This document shows positions 42,203 through 50,364 of a stretch of 64,000 bases of DNA, in pieces; within the stretch, counting starts at the first letter, position 1; every line of letters starts with the position of its first letter. A model generated the notes under the pieces. That model was given only the letters and a program-made list of their open reading frames with translations, was not told where the DNA came from and made no database searches. This DNA comes from Streptomyces sp. SID13031. GTDB lineage: Bacteria; Actinomycetota; Actinomycetes; Propionibacteriales; Kribbellaceae. The translations under genes were made by a program, and so were the position numbers. The stretch spans positions 248,001-312,000 of the forward strand of contig NZ_JAAGLV010000009.1 in assembly GCF_010548305.1 (NCBI RefSeq), given 5' to 3'.

Positions 42203-43852
42203 ATGACCGTTGAACCCTCGATCGACCACCGCACTGCTCCGCCGGAACCCACCGCCGCCACCCGCGAGACGCTCGAGGACTACACGCTGCGGTTCGCGCC
42301 GCGTTCCTACCGCAAGTGGTCGACCGGCGTCGTCGCCGTCTCCGCGCTCGGCGGGATCGCCTACCTGGCCGACTTCGCGATCGGCGCGAACATCGGTATC
42401 TCCTACGGCACTACGAACGCGCTGTGGGGGATCGGGATCTTCGCCGTCGTGATCTTCGCGACCGGGCTCCCGCTGGCGTACTACGCCGCGCGGTACAACA
42501 TCGACCTCGACTTGATCACCCGCGGCAGCGGCTTCGGGTACTACGGGTCGGTGGTGACGAACGTGATCTTCGCGTCGTTCACGTTCATCTTCTTCGCCCT
42601 CGAGGGCTCGATCATGGCCCAAGGCTTGAAATTAGGCTTACATATCCCGCTGGCGTTGGGGTACGCCGTCTCGACGCTGGTGATCTTTCCGCTGGTGATC
42701 TATGGCATGAAAGTACTGTCCACGCTGCAGGTCTGGACGACGCCGCTGTGGTTGCTGCTGATGGTGCTGCCGTTCGTCTACCTGGTCGTCTCGCACCCGG
42801 AGTCGGTGTCGTCGTTCTTCGACTACCAGGGTGAGGACGGCAAGGGCGCAACGGACGTCGGCTCGATGCTGCTCGCGGCCGGCGTCTGCCTCTCGCTGAT
42901 CGCGCAGATCGCGGAGCAGATCGACTACCTGCGTTTCATGCCGCCGAAAACGCCGGAGAACTCGCGCCGCTGGTGGACCCACATGCTGCTCGCCGGGCCG
43001 GGCTGGGTGATCTTCGGCGCCGTCAAGCAGGTGATCGGGCTCTTCCTGGCCGTCTACATCATCGCGAACGTGACCGATGGCGCCGCCGTGGCGAACGAGC
43101 CGGTACACCAGTTCCTCGAGATCTATCGCGGCTTCCTGCCCGGTTGGCTCGCGATGACGCTGGCCGTAGTACTGGTCGTGATCAGTCAGGTGAAGATCAA
43201 CGTGACGAACGCGTACTCCGGGTCGCTCGCGTGGACCAACTCGTACACCCGGCTGACCAAGCACTACCCCGGCCGGCTCGTGTTCGTCGGCTTCAACCTG
43301 GTGATCGCGCTGGTGCTGATGGAAGCCAACATGTTCGACTTCCTCAACACCATCCTCGGCTTCTATGCCAACTGCGGGATCGCCTGGATCGTGGTCGTCG
43401 CCTCCGACATCGTCTTCAACAAGTACCTGCTGAAGCTGTCGCCTAAGGTCCCAGAGTTCCGTCGCGGCATGCTTTATGCCGTGAACCCGGTCGGCTTCGT
43501 GTCAATGGGGGTCGCCGCGGGCGTCTCGATCCTGGTCTTCTTCGGCGGCCTCGGCGACGGCATCAAGCCGTACTCGCCGCTGGTCGCGATCGTGCTCGCC
43601 CTCGTGCTGCCGCCGCTGCTGGCGATCGCGACTCGTGGCAAGTACTACCTGCGGCGTACGGACGACGGGATCGACCTGCCGATGTTCGACGAGCACGGCA
43701 ACCCGTCTGGCGCAGTACTGGCTTGTCACGTCTGCCGGCAGGACTACGAGCGGCCGGACATGACCGCTTGCGAGACGCACGACGCGTATGTCTGCTCGCT
43801 CTGCCTCAGCACCGACAAGGTCGCTGACCATGTGCTGGCGGCGCAAGCGTGA
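42203..43852 (+). CDS. NCS1-family permease with C-terminal Cys motif
   Basis: A 549-residue nucleobase/allantoin/hydantoin-type (NCS1) transporter. ATG at 42203 follows CAGGAG. About 12 membrane helices from 40 to 480, with the NCS1 hallmark ALGGIAYLADFAIGANIG and VKINVTNAYSGSLAWTN. Beyond the last helix an 85-residue cytoplasmic tail ends in CHVCRQDYERPDMTACETHD and CSLC, a pattern of paired cysteines (CxxC...C...CxxC) able to bind zinc; this tail is not standard for NCS1. The stop overlaps the ureA start (GTGA), so the carried nitrogen compound is probably urea or something yielding it. Two TTA codons lie at 42632-42640. Confidence 0.88.
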   Translation: MTVEPSIDHRTAPPEPTAATRETLEDYTLRFAPRSYRKWSTGVVAVSALGGIAYLADFAIGANIGISYGTTNALWGIGIFAVVIFATGLPLAYYAARYNIDLDLITRGSGFGYYGSVVTNVIFASFTFIFFALEGSIMAQGLKLGLHIPLALGYAVSTLVIFPLVIYGMKVLSTLQVWTTPLWLLLMVLPFVYLVVSHPESVSSFFDYQGEDGKGATDVGSMLLAAGVCLSLIAQIAEQIDYLRFMPPKTPENSRRWWTHMLLAGPGWVIFGAVKQVIGLFLAVYIIANVTDGAAVANEPVHQFLEIYRGFLPGWLAMTLAVVLVVISQVKINVTNAYSGSLAWTNSYTRLTKHYPGRLVFVGFNLVIALVLMEANMFDFLNTILGFYANCGIAWIVVVASDIVFNKYLLKLSPKVPEFRRGMLYAVNPVGFVSMGVAAGVSILVFFGGLGDGIKPYSPLVAIVLALVLPPLLAIATRGKYYLRRTDDGIDLPMFDEHGNPSGAVLACHVCRQDYERPDMTACETHDAYVCSLCLSTDKVADHVLAAQA

Positions 43853-44151
43853 ACTTCACCCCATCCGAGATCGAGAAGCTGCTGCTCTCCGTGGCCGGGA
43901 TGGTCGCCCGCGACCGCCTGGCCCGGGGGGTCCGGCTGAATCACCCCGAAGCGATCGCCCTCCTGAGCACCTGGGTGATCGAACGCGCCCGCGAAGGCGC
44001 CCTGGTCGCCGACCTGATGAACGAGGGCCGCACAGTCCTGACCCGAGACCAGGTGATGGACGGCGTCGCGGAACTGCTGACCGACGTACAGGTCGAAGCA
44101 ACCTTCCCAGACGGCCGAAAACTGGTCACTATCCACAGCCCCATCATCTGA
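43849..44151 (+). CDS. ureA: Urease subunit gamma
   Basis: A 100-residue small urease subunit, full length for the family: MNFTPSEIEKLLLSVAGMVA, LNHPEAIALLSTWVIERARE, and the end VTIHSPII. GTG start overlaps the permease stop by four bases. It forms the trimeric base of the (UreABC)3 apoenzyme that hydrolyses urea to ammonia and carbamate. The following 120 bases before ureB hold no gene and no strong structure. Confidence 0.97.
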   Translation: MNFTPSEIEKLLLSVAGMVARDRLARGVRLNHPEAIALLSTWVIERAREGALVADLMNEGRTVLTRDQVMDGVAELLTDVQVEATFPDGRKLVTIHSPII

Positions 44152-44271
44152 ACGGATCCCGATGACCAGCACCAGTAGACTTAGCAATGAAGGACAGGGG
44201 GCGGGCAACCACCACCCCGGAGCAACACCGGTGGCCCGCAGAGCAATACAGGCAACGCTCGGAGCAGGACA

Positions 44272-44592
44272 GTGACGTCCGGGGCAGGATCTGCGGGCCC
44301 CGGGGCGGTACGAGTGCTGCCTGGCACGATCGAGCTCAACGTCGGTCGTGAGAGGTTGACGCTGGTGATCGTCAACACCGGCGACCGGCCGGTACAGATC
44401 GGCTCCCACCTCCACCTGCCCGACTCCAACACGGCCCTCGCCTTCGATCGCGAAGCAGCCCAGGGCTTCCGCCTCGACATCCCCTCCGGTACGTCGCAGC
44501 GCTTCGAGCCCGGCGCATCGCGCGAGGTTGTCGCGGTGGCACTCGCCGGTCGCCGCCTGGTACCGGGGATCCAGGTGAAGAACGATGGTTGA
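44272..44592 (+). CDS. ureB: Urease subunit beta
   Basis: A 106-residue urease beta subunit. Typical motifs are LPGTIELNVGRERLTLVIVN, TGDRPVQIGSHLHLPDSN, ALAFDREAAQGFRLDIPSGT and RFEPGASREVVAVALAGRR. In most family members the sequence runs GSHYHFFEVNxAL; here it reads GSHLHLPDSNTAL. Start GTG follows GGAGCAGGACA. Stop overlaps the ureC start by eight bases. Confidence 0.95.
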   Translation: MTSGAGSAGPGAVRVLPGTIELNVGRERLTLVIVNTGDRPVQIGSHLHLPDSNTALAFDREAAQGFRLDIPSGTSQRFEPGASREVVAVALAGRRLVPGIQVKNDG

Positions 44593-46288
44593 GATCTCGC
44601 GCGCTGCGTACGCCGCGCTCTACGGGCCGACCAAGGGGGATCAGGTCAGGTTGGGTGATACCGACTTGTGGATCGAGGTTGAGGAGGACCTCACCGTTGG
44701 CGGTGAGGAGGTGGTGTTCGGTGGCGGGAAGTCCATTCGGGAGTCGATGGCGCAGGGGACTGCGACGCGAGCCGACGGCGCGCCCGACACCGTGATCACC
44801 AACGTGCTCGTACTCGACTGGTGGGGAATCGTCCGGGCGGACGTCGGGATTCGCGATGGGCGGATCGTGGCGTTGGGGCGAGCCGGGAACCCGGATATCG
44901 CCGACGGAGTCCACCCGGATCTGCGAATCGGACCGTCGACCGACGTGATCGCCGGCGAAGGACGGATTCTGACGGCGGGGGCGATCGACTCGCACGTGCA
45001 TCTGTTGTCGCCGTCGCAGCTACATGAGGCGTCCGCGACCGGGATCACAACCATCGTGGGTGGCGGGACCGGCCCGAGCGAGGGGTCGAAGGCGACCACC
45101 GTCACGCCGGGGGCTTGGCATCTGACGCAGATGCACAGGAGTCTCGATGCCCTTCCACTCAACGTTTTGCTGCTGGGCAAGGGGAACACGGTCAGCGCCG
45201 AGGGGTTGGCCGAGCAGGCGCTAGCGGGCGCGGCCGGCTTCAAAGTGCACGAGGATTGGGGTTCCACGCCGGCGGCGATCGACGCGTCGTTGAAGGCTGC
45301 CGATGCGTGGGGGTTGCAGGTTGCGCTGCACGCGGACAGCTTGAACGAAGCCGGGTTCGTCGAGTCGACCCTCGGTGCGATCGCGGGCCGGTCGATCCAC
45401 GCGTTTCACGTCGAGGGCGCCGGGGGTGGGCATGCGCCGGACATTCTCTCGATCGCGAGTCATCCGCACGTCATCCCGGGTTCGACCAACCCGACCTTGC
45501 CGCACACGGTCAACACCGTCGCCGAGCACCTCGACATGTTGATGGTCTGCCACCACCTGAGCCCCGACGTACCGGAAGATTTGGCGTTCGCCGAGTCGCG
45601 GATCCGGGCGACCACGATCGCCGCCGAGGACATCCTGCACGACCTCGGTGCGTTGTCGGTGACGTCGTCGGATGCGCAGGCGATGGGGCGCATCGGCGAG
45701 GTGATCACCCGCACCTGGCAGGTCGCACACGTGATGAAGGCGCGGCGCGGTTCACTCGGCAACAGCTTGCCGGCCGACAACGAACGCGCTCGCCGGTACA
45801 TCGCGAAGTACACGATCAACCCGGCCGTTGCCCATGGCATCGATCATGTAGTGGGGTCGGTGGAGGTCGGCAAGCTGGCCGATCTAGTGCTTTGGGATCC
45901 CTCGTACTTCGGGGTGCGACCGCGACTGGTGATCAAGGGCGGGGCGATCGCGTGGGCGGCGCTCGGCGATCCGAACGCGTCCATCCCGACGCCGCAACCG
46001 GTGCTGATGCGGCCCGCGTTCGGCGATGCGATCGGGGCGGATCTGTCGATCTCCTTCGTCTCCCCCGCGGCACTCGACGACGGACTCGCAGATCGGTTGC
46101 GGCTGAGGAGACGGCTCGAAGGTGTGCGGCCGACGCGTGAGGTCGGGAAGGCGCAGATGAAGAACAACGATGCACTGCCGAGCATTGACATCGACCCGGA
46201 GACGTTCGCCATCAAGGTCGACGGCGAACTCATCGAACCGTCCCCAGCCACCGAACTCCCCCTCGCCCAGCTCTACAACCTCTTCTGA
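44585..46288 (+). CDS. ureC: Urease subunit alpha
   Basis: A 567-residue nickel-containing catalytic subunit. Nickel ligands His137 and His139 in DSHVHLLSP, carbamylated Lys220 in GFKVHEDWG, His in ALHADSLNE and FHVEGAGGGHAPD, the mobile-flap His in VCHHLSPDVPED, and the Asp ligand in TSSDAQAMGRIGEV. Complete N- and C-termini (ends PLAQLYNLF). In place of the usual KADVGIKDGRI it reads RADVGIRDGRI. It hydrolyses urea in the cytoplasm after activation by UreD, F and G, all encoded just downstream. Confidence 0.98.
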   Translation: MVEISRAAYAALYGPTKGDQVRLGDTDLWIEVEEDLTVGGEEVVFGGGKSIRESMAQGTATRADGAPDTVITNVLVLDWWGIVRADVGIRDGRIVALGRAGNPDIADGVHPDLRIGPSTDVIAGEGRILTAGAIDSHVHLLSPSQLHEASATGITTIVGGGTGPSEGSKATTVTPGAWHLTQMHRSLDALPLNVLLLGKGNTVSAEGLAEQALAGAAGFKVHEDWGSTPAAIDASLKAADAWGLQVALHADSLNEAGFVESTLGAIAGRSIHAFHVEGAGGGHAPDILSIASHPHVIPGSTNPTLPHTVNTVAEHLDMLMVCHHLSPDVPEDLAFAESRIRATTIAAEDILHDLGALSVTSSDAQAMGRIGEVITRTWQVAHVMKARRGSLGNSLPADNERARRYIAKYTINPAVAHGIDHVVGSVEVGKLADLVLWDPSYFGVRPRLVIKGGAIAWAALGDPNASIPTPQPVLMRPAFGDAIGADLSISFVSPAALDDGLADRLRLRRRLEGVRPTREVGKAQMKNNDALPSIDIDPETFAIKVDGELIEPSPATELPLAQLYNLF

Positions 46289-47094
46289 TGACCACTCCAA
46301 AAGAAGCACTGCAATCGGCCGATCCTCCGCACACACGACGTGCGGAAACGGTACCTCCGTGGGTGCGGCCTGACGATGATGAGGTAGAGCGGGCGGGTGG
46401 CGCGCAGAGGGCGCGGCACGGCGGGTCGCCTGAGTTGGTGGCGTTGATGTTGGCGGATGCTCGGTTGCCTACGGGCGGGCATACGCAGTCGGGTGGGTTG
46501 GAGCCGGCTGTGCGGGCCGGGTTGGGGGCTGATGGGGCGCGGCTTGCTGATGTGGCGAGTTACGCGGCTGATCGGTTGCGGACGATCGTTCGAGTCGAGG
46601 CGGCGACCGCGGTGGTGGCGCGGAGACTCGCGCTTGACGGCGAACTCGTTGAGCCGGCTGAGGCGGCTTGGGCGGCCCGGACTCCTAGTCAGGCCTTGCG
46701 GGCGGCGTCTCGGCGGCAAGGGCGCGCGTATCTGCGGTTGGCTTCACGCATTTGGCCTGGGACAACCGAGTTCCTGGCGGCTGATGCGGAGATCGCGCGG
46801 CCGGTGGTGGTTGGCGTTGTCGCGGCCGCGACGGGGTTGTCGGCGGAGCAGACCGCACGACTGATCGGGTACGACGACGCGCAGACCGTCGTGGCCGCGT
46901 CGCTCAAGTTGCTCCCGGTGGATCCGGCCGACGCGGCGAGCTGGTTGCTGAAACTCCACCCGGATATCGAGGACCTCGTCACCGCCGTCAGCCGAACGAC
47001 GACGCCCGCCGGGATTCCGGCATCCGGCACTCCGCTGATTGACGTGTTCGCACAAGCTCATGCTGTCGAGAGAATGAGGTTATTTCATGCCTAA
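46288..47094 (+). CDS. ureF: Urease accessory protein UreF
   Basis: A 268-residue all-helical accessory factor. ATG shares a base with the ureC stop (TGATG). The UreF core starts near residue 48 (LVALMLADARLPTGGHTQSGGLEPAV); the first 45 residues, charged and Pro-rich, are an unusual extension, and an internal GTG/ATG start is possible. Core motifs SYAADRLRTIVRVEAATAV and SLKLLPVDPADAASWLLKLH. Forms the UreD-F-G activation complex that regulates UreG GTPase fidelity. Confidence 0.92.
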   Translation: MTTPKEALQSADPPHTRRAETVPPWVRPDDDEVERAGGAQRARHGGSPELVALMLADARLPTGGHTQSGGLEPAVRAGLGADGARLADVASYAADRLRTIVRVEAATAVVARRLALDGELVEPAEAAWAARTPSQALRAASRRQGRAYLRLASRIWPGTTEFLAADAEIARPVVVGVVAAATGLSAEQTARLIGYDDAQTVVAASLKLLPVDPADAASWLLKLHPDIEDLVTAVSRTTTPAGIPASGTPLIDVFAQAHAVERMRLFHA

Positions 47095-47806
47095 GAACAA
47101 CACTCGATCCTTCCGTCTGGGAATCGCGGGACCGGTCGGTACCGGTAAGAGTTCGCTGATCGCGATGGTCTGCCGCGAGCTGTCCGCAGAGCTCCAGCTC
47201 GGCGTCATCACCAACGACATCTACACCGACGAGGACGCGCGGCTCCTGCGTTCAGCCGGCGTACTCGATCCCGAGCGGATCCGCGCCGTCGAGACCGGCG
47301 CCTGCCCGCACACCGCGATCCGCGACGACGTCACCCCGAACCTGATCGCGGTGGAGGACCTCGAACGCGACTTCGCGCCGCTCGACGTCGTACTCGTCGA
47401 ATCCGGTGGTGACAACCTGACCGCGACCTTCTCCCCCGCGCTCGTGGATGCACAGATCTTCGTCCTCGACGTGGCGGGTGGTGGCGACGTCGCGCGCAAG
47501 GGCGGGCCGGGCATCGCGCGCGCCGATCTGCTCGTGGTCAACAAGACCGACCTCGCTCCGTACGTCGGCGTCGACGTACCGCAGATGGTCGCCGACGCCG
47601 AAGCCGCTCGGGGTGGCAAGCCGGTACTGGCGTTGTCGCGGACGGACGCGGATTCGGTACTTCGCCTGAAGGAATGGGTACTCGCGATGACCGCGGTCGT
47701 GCGGAGCGGGTCGCACACGCCGGTCGATCCTGGTCCGATGGCTCCGCATTCGCATGTCGGTGACGACGGGGAGCTCATCTCGCACACCCATGCTCACGCG
47801 CACTGA
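47087..47806 (+). CDS. ureG: Urease accessory GTPase UreG
   Basis: A 239-residue SIMIBI-class GTPase that loads nickel into urease. P-loop GPVGTGKSS at about 15-23, metal-binding Cys-Pro-His in ETGACPHTAIRDD, ESGGDNLTATFSP, and the G4 motif NKTD. The C-terminus is His-rich (HSHVGDDGELISHTHAHAH), which suggests extra nickel storage or delivery; many UreG proteins have this cluster at the N-terminus instead. Eight-base overlap with ureF. Confidence 0.97.
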   Translation: MPKNNTRSFRLGIAGPVGTGKSSLIAMVCRELSAELQLGVITNDIYTDEDARLLRSAGVLDPERIRAVETGACPHTAIRDDVTPNLIAVEDLERDFAPLDVVLVESGGDNLTATFSPALVDAQIFVLDVAGGGDVARKGGPGIARADLLVVNKTDLAPYVGVDVPQMVADAEAARGGKPVLALSRTDADSVLRLKEWVLAMTAVVRSGSHTPVDPGPMAPHSHVGDDGELISHTHAHAH

Positions 47807-47810
47807 TCAA

Positions 47811-48590
47811 ATGATCACGCGTATCGAGGTGGTCGCGGATCCGGTTCGCGATCGCTGTCTGCTCACCACCGGGCTGCTGTCGCCGCGGCGGCTGCCCGCG
47901 GCGGACGGGGTGGTCCGGGTCGCGCTGATTGCGGCCTCTGCCTTGTTGTTAGCCGGGGATCATGTCGAGATTCAAGTCGTGGTTCAAGGTCCGGTGCGGG
48001 TGGAGATCGTCGAGACGGCAGGCACAGTCGCGTATGCGATGCGGGGTGGGTCGGCGCGATGGGATGTGACTGTCGCGCTGACTGACGGGGCTCAGCTCAC
48101 TTGGCATGGTGAGCCGTTCGTCGTGTCGGAGGGGGCTGATGTCTTGAGGTCGATGGAGGTGAACCTGGAGTCGGGGTGCTCGGCGGCGATCCGGGAATCA
48201 CTGGTGTTCGGCCGTCACGGCGAGACCGGCGGCACGCTGCGTTCGTCGCAACGAGCCTGGCTGGACGGCGAACTCCTCCTCGCTGAAGACCTCGACCTGG
48301 CCCCGGAGGCGAGACAGGGCTGGGCAATCCTCGGTACGGCGCGCTGCCTCGACTCCCTGACAACCCTCGGCCGCCGCCTGCCAGAAACCCCCGCAACGCC
48401 GGCAAGCGCGGACAAGCAGGTGGAGGCGGGCTCGTTGGGGAGTGCGGGGGCGCGGGGAGTACCGGCGGTTTTGCAGTTGGAGGGGGTTGGGTCTGTGGAT
48501 CGGCGGTTGGTCGGGGAGCAGCATGAGAGTGATCTTGCGCAAAGCTGGGCAGCGTTGCTCGCGACTGACAAGATCTCTGGGTGCAGCTGA
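47811..48590 (+). CDS. ureD: Urease accessory protein UreD/UreH
   Basis: A 259-residue scaffold protein for nickel insertion. ATG at 47811, five bases after the ureG stop, gives the natural strand MITRIEVVADPVRDRCLLTTG; two earlier in-frame ATG codons overlap ureG. UreD-type sequence LTWHGEPFVVSEGADVLRSM replaces the classical ...GAxLEWLPQExIxF block in recognisable form. C-terminal region has a low-complexity stretch of Ala/Gly/Ser (about 210-230). It contains a TTA codon (47949) and the TGGTTCAAGG motif at 47980. Short for the family. Confidence 0.88.
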   Translation: MITRIEVVADPVRDRCLLTTGLLSPRRLPAADGVVRVALIAASALLLAGDHVEIQVVVQGPVRVEIVETAGTVAYAMRGGSARWDVTVALTDGAQLTWHGEPFVVSEGADVLRSMEVNLESGCSAAIRESLVFGRHGETGGTLRSSQRAWLDGELLLAEDLDLAPEARQGWAILGTARCLDSLTTLGRRLPETPATPASADKQVEAGSLGSAGARGVPAVLQLEGVGSVDRRLVGEQHESDLAQSWAALLATDKISGCS

Positions 48591-49210
48591 ATCGAGAGAG
48601 CGCCTTGAGCCGGGCCGTTGCGCTCGCGACCCGGGGACAACGGGCGATCCTTGGTATCACCGGAGCGCCCGCCGCCGGCAAATCGACGTACGCCGAACAG
48701 CTCACGGCGGAGCTGGTTGCCGACGGCCACCAGGTGGTGTTGCTCCCGATGGATGGCTATCATCTGGCGCAATCGGCGCTCGAGGAACTCGGGCTGGCTG
48801 CCGTCAAGGGTGCGCCGCAGACGTTTGACGGGTACGGGTTCGTTGCCTTGCTCAAGCGGTTGAAGGACTCGCCGGACGAGACGATCTGGGCGCCGAGGTT
48901 CGATCGGTCGATCGAGGACTCCATCGCTGCCAGCATTCCGGTCCGGCCGGAGACCACGCTAGTGGTGACCGAAGGCAACTATCTGCTGTTCGATCAGGCG
49001 CCGTGGGCAACTGGTCGCGCACTGCTCGACGAGTGCTGGTACATCGACCTCGACGACAACCTCAGGCACGAGAGGCTGGAAGCACGCCACCAGCGCTTCG
49101 GCCGCTCACCCGAAGAGGCGCACGCTCGCACCTACGGTTCCGACGAAGCCAACGCCCAGCTGATCGCCGCGACAAAACCCAACGCCGACGCGATCATCAC
49201 GCTGACCTGA
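48581..49210 (+). CDS. P-loop nucleoside/nucleotide kinase-family protein
   Basis: A 209-residue kinase of the uridine kinase/pantothenate kinase/YggC-FrcK superfamily. P-loop GITGAPAAGKST at about 25-36, substrate-site Asp in VLLPMDGYHL, TFDGYGFVALL, WAPRFDRSIEDSI, a Walker B-like VVTEGNYLLFD and lid ARHQRFGRSPEEAHART. GTG at 48581 overlaps the ureD stop by 10 bases, so it ends the urease operon. It is probably a sugar or nucleoside kinase; why it is tied to urease is unclear. Confidence 0.82.
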   Translation: MQLNRESALSRAVALATRGQRAILGITGAPAAGKSTYAEQLTAELVADGHQVVLLPMDGYHLAQSALEELGLAAVKGAPQTFDGYGFVALLKRLKDSPDETIWAPRFDRSIEDSIAASIPVRPETTLVVTEGNYLLFDQAPWATGRALLDECWYIDLDDNLRHERLEARHQRFGRSPEEAHARTYGSDEANAQLIAATKPNADAIITLT

Positions 49211-49270
49211 GCACCTCAACCCCAACCCGCGCCCGACGAGTTGGGATGCCGACCGGTGAGGCCAATCTCA

Positions 49271-49375
49271 GGCGGATCCGGATCCGCCCACACCTCGCAA
49301 CATTTGGCGGGCTAACTCCTCGAGTGGGGGTTCGCCCACTGGTGTGGCAATTGGCGAACCCCCCAGAGGCGGAGT
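49271..49375. terminator. Inverted repeats between convergent genes
   Basis: The 305-bp gap 49211-49515 holds no gene. GGCGGATCC-GGATCCGCC is a perfect 18-bp palindrome at 49271-49288. GGGGGTTCGCC (49326-49336) and GGCGAACCCCC (49353-49363) form a perfect 11-bp stem with a 16-nt loop; outer AACTCC (49315-) and GGAGTT (-49375) extend the symmetry. This probably terminates the urease operon and the facing tetR transcript; the size also recalls a decayed mobile element. Confidence 0.55.
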
Positions 49376-49515
49376 TGACCCCACGGTTCCCTCCGCTGCT
49401 GACAGCGGATCCCGGACGGCGTGATGCCTGGGAGAGGTCAAGCAGTCTGGGCGCGCGCCTGGATCCGAGCGAGTTGCTCGTCGAGCTGTCGCGCATCAAC
49501 ACCGAGGCCGGGGAA

Positions 49516-50274
49516 TCAGCGAGCCGGCGGGCAGGTCCGTTCGATGTAGCCGGCGACGCCGTCCAGGTAGAGCTGAAGACCGAAGGCGAAGTCGGTTCCA
49601 TCCGCTTCGTCGAAGGTCGTCGCCTCATCGAAGACACCGGCAGCAAGCACCTGGGCCAACGCGGGTAGTTGCCGTGGATCAACCACCCGGGAGAGGGTCG
49701 CGCCGTAGCGGGTGAAGGCGTCCGGGTTGTCCGCGAAGCCGCTCGCGAGGTCCGTGCTCAAACGGATCTCGCCTTGCACGTAAGTCATCAGCCCCATCAC
49801 GACCCCGACCTTGCTCTCCTCACCCAACCCGGTGTCCTTCAACGCCCCGAGAGCACTGTCGAACCAGGCGAGATTGTTCGGCCCCGCGGGCGGGCCCGAG
49901 ATCGGGAGCTTGGAGTACCAACGGTGCTTGCGTACCGCGGTCAGCACCCCGTTCGCCCAGAAGGTCAGCCCGGCCCGCCAGTCGATATCGGCAGGCAGTG
50001 CCTCGGGTCGCTCCAGCGCGGCATCCGACATCAGTACAAGCAGGTCATCCTTGCTTTTCACATGCCGGTAGAGCGCCATCGTCGAGTTGCCGAGCCGCTC
50101 GGCCACGCGAGCCATCGACACCGCCGCGAGCCCCTCGGCATCGGCGAGCTCGATCGCCGCCCGGGTGATGTCCGCGATCGACAACGACGGCTTCGGCCCG
50201 CGTTTGGTGACGTCACGTAGACCCCACATCAGCGCGACGTCGGCCGGCAGTTCGGGCTGCTCGCTCATCTCCAC
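49516..50274 (-). CDS. TetR-family regulator (tetracycline-repressor-like C-terminal domain)
   Basis: A 252-residue repressor. HTH at about 35-80 (ADITRAAIELADAEGLAAVS, ERLGNSTMALYRHVKSKDDL). The C-terminal domain is of the TetR_C type (WRAGLTFWANGVLTAVRKH, LGLMTYVQGEIRLS-like stretch). Start is GTG 50274 or ATG 50268; neither has a strong ribosome site. Divergent from the ABC exporter genes across a 90-bp gap with a highly symmetric operator, so it most likely represses the exporter. Confidence 0.9.
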   Translation of the reverse strand: MEMSEQPELPADVALMWGLRDVTKRGPKPSLSIADITRAAIELADAEGLAAVSMARVAERLGNSTMALYRHVKSKDDLLVLMSDAALERPEALPADIDWRAGLTFWANGVLTAVRKHRWYSKLPISGPPAGPNNLAWFDSALGALKDTGLGEESKVGVVMGLMTYVQGEIRLSTDLASGFADNPDAFTRYGATLSRVVDPRQLPALAQVLAAGVFDEATTFDEADGTDFAFGLQLYLDGVAGYIERTCPPAR

Positions 50275-50310
50275 CGCCTCAGTCTAGGAACCCATCCACT
50301 GACACCCCGC

Positions 50311-50352
50311 ACTGCGTACCTGTTACGCTAATTAGCGTAGCTCATACGCAGT
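50311..50352. promoter_or_regulatory. Symmetric three-part TetR operator
   Basis: A perfect 16-bp palindrome TACGCTAATTAGCGTA (50324-50339) is flanked, after exactly five bases on each side, by ACTGCGTA (50311-50318) and its complement TACGCAGT (50345-50352). The whole 42-bp array is symmetric about one centre, apart from the two 5-bp spacers. It contains a -10-like TACGCT in both directions, so bound repressor would close both promoters. Confidence 0.75.
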
Positions 50353-50364
50353 AAAGGGGAGATC

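Noticed and set aside
49003..49668. Plus-strand ORF of 221 codons over the kinase end, gap and tetR end
   Set aside because: It is out of frame with the kinase, antisense to tetR, and crosses the terminator repeats.
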